From NCBI RefSeq assembly GCF_009731465.1, contig NZ_AP021887.1, forward strand, positions 1,668,001 through 1,732,000: 64,000 nucleotides of DNA. Direction: 5' to 3'. The DNA comes from Streptococcus sp. 116-D4. GTDB taxonomy: Bacteria; Bacillota; Bacilli; Lactobacillales; Streptococcaceae. Below, in pieces: positions 56,475 to 64,000 of the stretch. Within the stretch, counting starts at the first letter, position 1. Each line of letters starts with the position of its first letter. Under the pieces are notes generated by a model, which saw only the letters and a list, made by a program, of their open reading frames with translations, ran no database searches and had not been told where the DNA came from. The position numbers and the translations under genes were made by a program.

Positions 56475-57533
56475 TTATGAAGCCTCTTTCATGGCGAAGT
56501 ATGCCCGTACTTGGGGTGCAACTTGCGTTCCAAAAAGTTCAATAGCTCTTAGGACTTGGTCATGAGGCATGGAGCCAAGCGGTAGATGGAGCATGAAGCG
56601 GTCCAATCCTAAATCCTCTATCATGCGAATCAATTTTTCGGCTACCTGATCTGGATTGCCCACAAACATAGCACCATTTGGCCCTACCTGTTCCAAATAT
56701 TGCTCATAACGTAATTCCTGCCAGTGCGGACGGTCTTTGGAAATAGCATCCACCACTTGCTTGGTCGGATGGAAATAATCTTTCACCGCCTGTTCGCCAT
56801 CCTCAGCAATCCAACCCCAAGAATGGGCTCCAACCTTTAGTTCATGACTGGCATGGCCCGCTTCACTCCCAATCTCACGATAAGCCTGAATCAACTTTTT
56901 AAAATAACGAGGGTTACCACCAATAATGGCATAGACAATCGGTAAGCCTGCTTGAGCAATCTTCACTGTTGATTCGACATGACCACCTGTCGCTATCCAC
57001 AAGGGTAATTTGTCCTGAACTGGACGTGGATAAACTTCTTTGCCAGAGATTGCTTGGGTCAATCGACCTTGCCAGTCTAGCTTGGTCTTTTCATTGACTA
57101 ACTGGAGCAAGTCTAATTTCTCATCAAAAAGGGCTTCGTAGTCTTTCAAATCATATCCAAACAAGGGAAAAGATTCCGTGAAAGAACCCCTTCCAGCCAT
57201 AATCTCCGCACGTCCATTTGACAAAGCATCAATAGTGGCATATTGTTGGAACAACCGAATGGGGTCCATACTTGAGAGAATGCTGACTGCGCTGGTCAAA
57301 CGGATTTTTTTGGTATTGACTGCCCCAGCTGCCAGGACAATCTCTGGAGCTGATACTGCAAAATCCGCTCGATGGTGCTCGCCAATCCCATACACATTCA
57401 AACCAACCTTATCAGCCAGCTCAATCTCTGCCACCAACTGACGAATGCGTTCGGCATGACTGTAAGTTTGCCCAGTCCCTTCAAGCTCCGTTGTTTCCCC
57501 AAATGTTGAAATTCCCAATTCTACCACAATCAT
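56475..57533 (-). CDS. Luciferase-like (LLM class) flavin-dependent oxidoreductase
   Basis: A 352-residue member of the bacterial luciferase-like flavin oxidoreductases. It begins MIVVELGISTFGETTELEGT. It has the TIM-barrel signatures YGIGEHHRADFAVSAPEIVLAA and MAGRGSFTESFPLFGYDL, and a late GNPDQVAEKLIRMIEDLGLDRFMLHL. The electron acceptor is unknown. GGGAG precedes ATG. Monocistronic, convergent with the pullulanase gene; I recall the same neighbour pair in S. pneumoniae. Confidence 0.88.
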   Translation of the reverse strand: MIVVELGISTFGETTELEGTGQTYSHAERIRQLVAEIELADKVGLNVYGIGEHHRADFAVSAPEIVLAAGAVNTKKIRLTSAVSILSSMDPIRLFQQYATIDALSNGRAEIMAGRGSFTESFPLFGYDLKDYEALFDEKLDLLQLVNEKTKLDWQGRLTQAISGKEVYPRPVQDKLPLWIATGGHVESTVKIAQAGLPIVYAIIGGNPRYFKKLIQAYREIGSEAGHASHELKVGAHSWGWIAEDGEQAVKDYFHPTKQVVDAISKDRPHWQELRYEQYLEQVGPNGAMFVGNPDQVAEKLIRMIEDLGLDRFMLHLPLGSMPHDQVLRAIELFGTQVAPQVRAYFAMKEAS

Positions 57534-57574
57534 TCTCCCTGTCTATTTCTGTCCTTCATTTTGAAAAATTATTC

Positions 57575-57683
57575 TAACACTCAATGAAAATCAAAGAGCA
57601 AACTAGGAAGCTAGCCGCAGGCTGTACTTAAGTACGGCAAGGTGAAGCTGACATGGTTTGAATTTGATTTTCGAAGAGTATAA
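57575..57683 (-). repeat. BOX element lacking boxB (boxA-boxC)
   Basis: The same boxC end (AATGAAAATCAAAGAGCAAA, then CTAGCCGCAGGCTG) is joined directly to a boxA part (TACGGCAAGGTGAAGCTGAC, then ATTTTCGAAGAGTATA), about 109 bases with no boxB. It lies between glmS and the oxidoreductase gene. Confidence 0.88.
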
Positions 57684-57720
57684 CACGAATCTTGAGTACA
57701 AGCAACCAATTTGCTCACAA

Positions 57721-57747
57721 GAAAAAGCCTAGATGACTAGACTTTTT
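57721..57747 (-). terminator. Intrinsic terminator after glmS
   Basis: On minus, AAAAAGTCTAG/CTAGGCTTTTT (one G-U) with a 4-base loop is followed by C; the T-tract is part of the stem. Confidence 0.8.
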
Positions 57748-57750
57748 AGC

Positions 57751-59559
57751 TTATTCTACCGTTACTGATTTAGCAAGGTTACGCGGTTTGTCCACATCGA
57801 GGCCACGGTGGAGGGTTGCAAAGTAAGCGACCAATTGCGTTGGTACGACCATTGAAATTGGTGAAAGGTAAGGGTGTACAGTCGTAAGGACGATATCGTC
57901 TGTCTCTTTGGCAACATTTTCTTCTGCGATAGTGAGGACCTTGGCTCCACGGGCTGCGACCTCTTGGATATTTCCACGAGTGTGGTTGGCAAGGACTGGA
58001 TCTGACAAGAGGGCCAAGACAGGCGTTCCCTCTTCAATCAAGGCAATGGTTCCGTGCTTGAGCTCTCCAGCCGCAAAACCTTCACACTGGATGTAAGAAA
58101 TCTCTTTGAGCTTGAGACTTGCTTCCATGGCTACATAGTAATCCTGACCACGTCCGATGTAAAAGGCGTTGCGAGTTGTTTCAAGAAGATCACGCACCTT
58201 GTTATCAATCAATTCTTTCTCTGAAAGGGTTGATTCGATAGACTGAGCTACGATTGACAATTCATGAACCAGGTCAAAGGATTGCGCTTTGGCATTGCCA
58301 TTTGTTTCTCCAACTGCTTTTGCAAGGAAGGCAAGGGCTGCGATTTGTGCTGTATAGGCTTTAGTTGATGCCACGGCAATTTCAGGACCTGCGTGAAGAA
58401 GCATGGTATGGTTAGCTTCACGAGAAAGAGTTGAGCCTGGGACGTTTGTCACGGTTAAGCTTGGAATTCCCATTTCATTAGCCTTAACCAAAACCTGACG
58501 GCTATCCGCTGTTTCACCAGACTGACTGATAAAGATGAAGAGTGGTTTCTTGCTGAGAAGTGGCATACCGTAGCCCCACTCAGATGAGATTCCAAGTTCT
58601 ACTGGTGTATCTGTCAATTCTTCCAACATTTTTTTAGAAGCAAACCCTGCATGGTAAGATGTTCCAGCTGCAAGGATGTAGATACGGTCTGCGTCTTGAA
58701 CAGCCCGGATGATAGCAGGATCAACGACTACTTGACCAGCCTCATCTGTGTAGGCTTGGATGAGTTTACGCATAACTGTTGGTTGCTCATCGATTTCCTT
58801 GAGCATGTAGTAAGGATAAGTTCCCTTACCGATATCTGACAAGTCAAGTTCAGCAGTGTAACTAGCACGCTCACGACTGTTGCCATCATAGTCTTGAACT
58901 TCAACGCTATCAGCTTTCACAATTACCAACTCTTGGTCATGAATTTCCATGTATTGGTTGGTTTCACGAATCATAGCCATAGCATCTGAGCAGACCATGT
59001 TATAGCCTTCCCCAAGACCAATCAAAAGTGGTGATTTATTTTTAGCCACGTAGATGACTTCAGGATTTTGTGAGTCAACCAAGGCAAAGGCATAAGAACC
59101 ACGGATGATATGAAGGGCTTTTTTGAAGGCTTCAAGAACAGAGAGACCTTCTTCTTCCGCAAATTTTCCAATCAAGTGAACGGCGATTTCAGTATCTGTT
59201 TGCCCCTTAAAGTGGTGACCTGCAAGGTATTCTTCCTTGATTTCAAGGTAGTTTTCAATCACCCCGTTGTGCACCAAGACAAAACGTTCTGTCTCAGAGC
59301 GGTGTGGGTGAGCATTGTCTTCCGTTGGTTTTCCGTGAGTTGCCCAGCGAGTATGTCCGATACCAGTTGTTCCCTCAACACCAGCTGTCTTAGCAGACAA
59401 TTCTGCAATACGACCGACAGCCTTGACTAGATGATTTTCAGCACCACCTAGGACAAAAATTCCCGCAGAATCATAACCACGGTATTCGAGCTTTTCAAGC
59501 CCTTGAATCAAAATATCAGTTGCATTTGTGTTTCCAACAACACCAACAATTCCACACAT
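57751..59559 (-). CDS. glmS: Glutamine-fructose-6-phosphate aminotransferase (isomerizing)
   Basis: GlmS makes glucosamine-6-phosphate, the first committed step to peptidoglycan amino sugars. The 602-residue protein has a class II glutamine amidotransferase domain with N-terminal Cys after Met (MCGIVGVVG) and [11 protein letters not shown]. Two SIS domains follow (from about 285: [27 protein letters not shown]) and the C-terminal [11 protein letters not shown]. Two NagR-like operators flank its promoter, consistent with known NagR control of glmS in streptococci. I see no glmS ribozyme. Confidence 0.97.
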   Translation of the reverse strand: MCGIVGVVGNTNATDILIQGLEKLEYRGYDSAGIFVLGGAENHLVKAVGRIAELSAKTAGVEGTTGIGHTRWATHGKPTEDNAHPHRSETERFVLVHNGVIENYLEIKEEYLAGHHFKGQTDTEIAVHLIGKFAEEEGLSVLEAFKKALHIIRGSYAFALVDSQNPEVIYVAKNKSPLLIGLGEGYNMVCSDAMAMIRETNQYMEIHDQELVIVKADSVEVQDYDGNSRERASYTAELDLSDIGKGTYPYYMLKEIDEQPTVMRKLIQAYTDEAGQVVVDPAIIRAVQDADRIYILAAGTSYHAGFASKKMLEELTDTPVELGISSEWGYGMPLLSKKPLFIFISQSGETADSRQVLVKANEMGIPSLTVTNVPGSTLSREANHTMLLHAGPEIAVASTKAYTAQIAALAFLAKAVGETNGNAKAQSFDLVHELSIVAQSIESTLSEKELIDNKVRDLLETTRNAFYIGRGQDYYVAMEASLKLKEISYIQCEGFAAGELKHGTIALIEEGTPVLALLSDPVLANHTRGNIQEVAARGAKVLTIAEENVAKETDDIVLTTVHPYLSPISMVVPTQLVAYFATLHRGLDVDKPRNLAKSVTVE

Positions 59560-59597
59560 AGTATATACGACACAGGCAAGCTGTGCTTTCTCCTTAA

Positions 59598-59694
59598 AAT
59601 TGGTATAGTCTAATTCCTCTTTTATAGAATTAGCAAAAACAGTATATACTTGTTTCTTTCACTTGTCAAGAGTAAAAATTGGTATAGTTCAAAT
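59598..59694 (-). promoter_or_regulatory. glmS promoter flanked by two NagR/GntR-type operators
   Basis: On minus, TTGACA (59669-59664), 17-base spacer and TATACT (59646-59641). Two copies of a GntR/HutC (dre) palindrome lie on either side: AATTGGTATAGTCTAATT (59598-59615), downstream of the transcription start, and AATTGGTATAGTTCAAAT (59677-59694), upstream of the -35. Centre-to-centre distance is 79 bases. NagR binds such sites in streptococci and releases them with glucosamine-6-phosphate (known family behaviour). Confidence 0.7.
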
Positions 59695-59708
59695 CACGCT
59701 CCTGTAAG

Positions 59709-59745
59709 CAAAAAACTCTGACCAATTAGGATAATCAGTCAGAGT
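59709..59745 (-). terminator. Intrinsic terminator after the GH1 gene
   Basis: On minus, the perfect 8-bp stem ACTCTGAC/GTCAGAGT with a 15-base loop is followed by TTTTTTGC. Confidence 0.85.
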
Positions 59746-59751
59746 CCTTTT

Positions 59752-61131
59752 TTAAAATCCATTATTATCGCTTAAACCCTTGAACCAGTGCCCTGATTTT
59801 TTCAGACGACGTTCTTGCGTTTCCAAGTCTAATTCAACCAAACCATAGCGATTTTTATAACTATTGAGCCATGACCAACAATCGATAAAGGTCCAAATCA
59901 AGTAGCCCTTACAATTGGCTCCATCTTCAATGGCACGGTGCAGTTCACGAAGATGGCCTTTTACAAAGTCAATACGGTAATCATCTTGAATCATTCCATT
60001 CTCACGGAATTTTTCCTCTCCTTCAACACCCATACCATTCTCTGTCAACATCCACTCAATATTGCCATAATTTTTCTTGATATTTTGGGCAATGTCATAA
60101 ATCCCTTGCTCATAAATTTCCCAGCCACGGTGAGGATTGATTTTACGTCCAGGCATCACATAAGGCTCATAAAAATGTTCTGGTAAGAGTGGACTCTCTG
60201 GATGCTTAGCAAATCGAGGCGCCATAACACGCAAAGGTTGATAGTAGTTGACACCAAGAAAGTCTACCGTATTGTCACGAATGAGTTCCAACTCCTCCTC
60301 CGTAGCATCAGGTAAGATCCCGTGTTCATGCAAGATTTCTACCAACTCCTGTGGATAAGTCCCCAAAACAGACGGATCTAAGAAAGATTGGGCTTGAAAA
60401 AGGTCCGCAATACGAGCAGCCTTGACATCAGCAGGATGCTGACTACGTGGATAAGCCGGCGTCAAGTTGAGGACAATACCAATCTTGGAATCAGGCAAGA
60501 GTTCATGGCAGGCCTTGACCGCCCGACTGCTAGCCAATTGTGTATGATAGGCTACTTTAACTGCTGCCTCCGCGTCCACCTTATGTGGATAATGGGCATC
60601 GTAAAAATAGCCAAATTCTACCGGAACGATTGGCTCGTTAAAGGTAATCCATTGATCCACTAAATCTCCATAAGTCTCAAAACAAAAACGAGCATAGTCT
60701 TCAAAGGCTGAGACAGTCGCCTTATTTTCCCAACCATCACCATCCTCTTGAAGAGCAAAAGGCAAATCAAAGTGGTAGAGATTGACTAAAAGACGAATCC
60801 CCTTAGCCTTAATAGCCTCAAAAACCTTACGATAGAAATCCACACCTTGAGCATTGACTTTTCCACAGCCTTGTGGAAAAATCCGTGACCACTGAATAGA
60901 AGTCCGAAAGGCCGTATGACCAGTCTCTAACAAAAGCTCGATATCCTGTTCCCAATTTTCATAAAAGGTCGATGTCTTATCTGGACCAATTCCATTATAG
61001 TAACGATTTGGCTCCACTTGGTACCAATAATCCCAGAGATTATCTCCTTTACCATCACCAGCTACACGTCCTTCAGTCTGTGGTCCAGAAGTAGAGGATC
61101 CCCAGACAAAATCCTTTGGAAATCTTAGCAT
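59752..61131 (-). CDS. Glycoside hydrolase family 1 beta-glucosidase-type enzyme
   Basis: A 459-residue GH1 retaining glycosidase. The acid/base Glu is in ITFNEP (about residue 166) and the nucleophile Glu in LTENG (about 364). The N-terminus FPKDFVWGSSTSGPQTEG is the GH1 signature. I did not see the Ser/Lys/Tyr pattern that marks 6-phospho-beta-glucosidases clearly enough to choose between free and phosphorylated substrates. No PTS gene is adjacent. A TATAAT box lies about 35 bases upstream. I recall a similar gene between glmS and proS in pneumococcus. Confidence 0.9.
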   Translation of the reverse strand: MLRFPKDFVWGSSTSGPQTEGRVAGDGKGDNLWDYWYQVEPNRYYNGIGPDKTSTFYENWEQDIELLLETGHTAFRTSIQWSRIFPQGCGKVNAQGVDFYRKVFEAIKAKGIRLLVNLYHFDLPFALQEDGDGWENKATVSAFEDYARFCFETYGDLVDQWITFNEPIVPVEFGYFYDAHYPHKVDAEAAVKVAYHTQLASSRAVKACHELLPDSKIGIVLNLTPAYPRSQHPADVKAARIADLFQAQSFLDPSVLGTYPQELVEILHEHGILPDATEEELELIRDNTVDFLGVNYYQPLRVMAPRFAKHPESPLLPEHFYEPYVMPGRKINPHRGWEIYEQGIYDIAQNIKKNYGNIEWMLTENGMGVEGEEKFRENGMIQDDYRIDFVKGHLRELHRAIEDGANCKGYLIWTFIDCWSWLNSYKNRYGLVELDLETQERRLKKSGHWFKGLSDNNGF

Positions 61132-61170
61132 ACTTTTACCTCTTTATCTACTCATTTTTCCCATTATACA

Positions 61171-61210
61171 GAAAAAACAAGGTAAAAACTAGTTACATTT
61201 TTTCCTTGTT
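61171..61210 (-). terminator. Intrinsic terminator after proS
   Basis: On minus, AACAAGG/CCTTGTT with inner A/T pairing and a long loop is followed by TTTTCTG, about 20 bases past the stop. Confidence 0.65.
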
Positions 61211-61229
61211 CTTCTTCTGATTATAGTTT

Positions 61230-63095
<1,866 letters not shown>

Positions 63096-64000
63096 TTATC
63101 TAAAAAAGAGTCGCATGATGTCATTCCAGGTCACAGCAATCATCAAGATAACCATGATGACCACTCCGGCCAAGGTGACATAGGTTTCAATTTCTTGTTT
63201 TAATGGTTTGCGGCGGATAGCTTCTAGGATATTGAGCACAATCTTACCACCATCCAGAGCTGGAATCGGAATCAGATTAAAAATCCCAATATTGATGGAA
63301 ATCAGAGCCAAGAAGTACAAGACATTCTCAATTCCATTTTTTGCAGCATCACTACTTGCCTTAAAGATAGCAACAGGTCCACCCAGCTTGTTCAAATCCG
63401 GTTGGAAAATCAGATTTTTCAGTGCTGAGAGAATTCGGAGGGCCGAGTCAGCAGCAGTTGTAAAACCACCTACAAACATGGATACAAAATCTGACTTAAT
63501 CCCCGGTTGAACACCTAGGAGATAACGGCCTTGACTTTCTTCCGGAGTAACAGTGACTTGTTTGTCACTACCATTTTCAGAAATAGTCACATCCAAGGTC
63601 GGGGCCGTCTGATCTTTGGTTTCTGCTTCCACAGCCTGAGTCAAACTTTCCCAGTTGCTAATCTCATGTGAGCCAATCTTGGTAATCTGAGCCGTTTCTG
63701 GTACTCCCACCTTGGCCAAGGCACCTTGAGGCATAACATGGAACTGGTTGGTATCAACATCTCTGACACCACCCTGCATAAAGATTAAAATCCAGAAAAC
63801 AACAACACCTAAGATAAAGTTGTTCATAGGACCTGCAAAGTTAGTAATGAGTTTCCCCCAGATAGTTGCATTTTGATATTGAACATCCAAGGGAGCAATC
63901 CGAACCTCAGTTCCATCTGCTTCCACAACCGTTGCATCATGATCCACTGCAAATGTTTTTTCTTCTTCCAGAACCAAGCCCCTGATGAAAAGCTTGTCTT
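63096..64000 (-). CDS. rseP: RIP metalloprotease RseP/Eep (3' part only)
   Basis: An intramembrane zinc protease that cleaves signal-peptide remnants and anti-sigma factors; streptococcal Eep also processes peptide pheromones. Only the C-terminal 301 residues lie in the window; the HExxH site is beyond the edge. Visible are ITNFAGPMNNFILGVVVFWI, a PDZ-like region (VGVPETAQITKIGSHEISNW) and the second active-site motif LIPIPALDGGKI with the zinc-ligand Asp. The last helix is VTLAGVVIMVILMIAVTWND. It precedes proS, as in other streptococci. Confidence 0.93.
   Translation of the reverse strand, partial: DKLFIRGLVLEEEKTFAVDHDATVVEADGTEVRIAPLDVQYQNATIWGKLITNFAGPMNNFILGVVVFWILIFMQGGVRDVDTNQFHVMPQGALAKVGVPETAQITKIGSHEISNWESLTQAVEAETKDQTAPTLDVTISENGSDKQVTVTPEESQGRYLLGVQPGIKSDFVSMFVGGFTTAADSALRILSALKNLIFQPDLNKLGGPVAIFKASSDAAKNGIENVLYFLALISINIGIFNLIPIPALDGGKIVLNILEAIRRKPLKQEIETYVTLAGVVIMVILMIAVTWNDIMRLFFR

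Noticed and set aside
59560..59750. glmS ribozyme or riboswitch upstream of glmS
   Set aside because: The leader is only about 75 bases, with promoter and operator palindromes; no ribozyme core is visible.

Overview
The window is a low-GC Firmicute chromosome segment that reads as a mitis-group Streptococcus (S. oralis/S. mitis-like). Evidence for this is the BOX-type intergenic repeats, YSIRK/LPxTG surface proteins, an SpuA-type cell-wall pullulanase, a SigX (competence) box in front of cinA-recA, the FakA/Gls24 pair next to rpmB, and a CshA-type giant fibrillar adhesin. It is probably not S. pneumoniae itself: the dinF-lytA genes I recall following recA there are missing, and rpoB here abuts the pullulanase gene. 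Nearly every gene is on the minus strand; only glnPH-glnQ, a decayed DUF4190-type gene, one acetyltransferase and the pullulanase are on plus. I saw no rRNA, tRNA, CRISPR array, prophage or transposase.

Layout. 0-3 kb: a partial DUF2207 membrane protein and a glutamine/polar amino acid ABC transporter. 3-8.5 kb: a small gene, a decayed gene that keeps an intact promoter, and the branched-chain amino acid genes ilvA, ilvC, ilvN, ilvB with a CodY-like promoter. 8.8-12.3 kb: the str genes rpsL-rpsG-fusA with an internal terminator and second promoter. 12.3-16.4 kb: a BOX element and a two-component system 11-type operon (two small membrane proteins, ABC ATPase and permease, histidine kinase, response regulator). 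16.4-21 kb: fakA, a Gls24-family gene, rpmB, a LytTR regulator with a LiaF-like membrane protein, a PAP2 phosphatase and a DUF2200 gene. 21-26 kb: a MarR-controlled heterodimeric ABC exporter and a frameshifted DUF4190-type gene. 26-29.3 kb: yebC, a MATE transporter, an acetyltransferase and a PspC-domain pseudogene. 29.4-34 kb: recA, cinA, and tsaE-GNAT-LCP. 34-44.4 kb: a membrane protein, ndk and the 2929-residue CshA-like adhesin. 44.7-52.4 kb: rpoC and rpoB behind a leader with a terminator-like hairpin. 52.5-64 kb: pullulanase, a luciferase-like oxidoreductase, a BOX element, glmS with paired NagR-like operators, a GH1 glycosidase, proS and partial rseP.

Most genes are housekeeping. The accessory interest is in regulation and decay: a LytTR-type direct repeat with 21-bp period before the LytTR gene, three MarR-like operators around one promoter, two genes whose -10 box lies six bases before the start codon (candidate leaderless mRNAs), a possible rpoBC attenuator, several structured leaders, three decayed genes, and large recent duplications inside the adhesin. 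I found no convincing wholly new multi-gene system; the LytTR/LiaF-like pair and the rpoBC leader are the best candidates for something undescribed. Family assignments and comparisons with other genomes are from memory and motif reading; no search was run.
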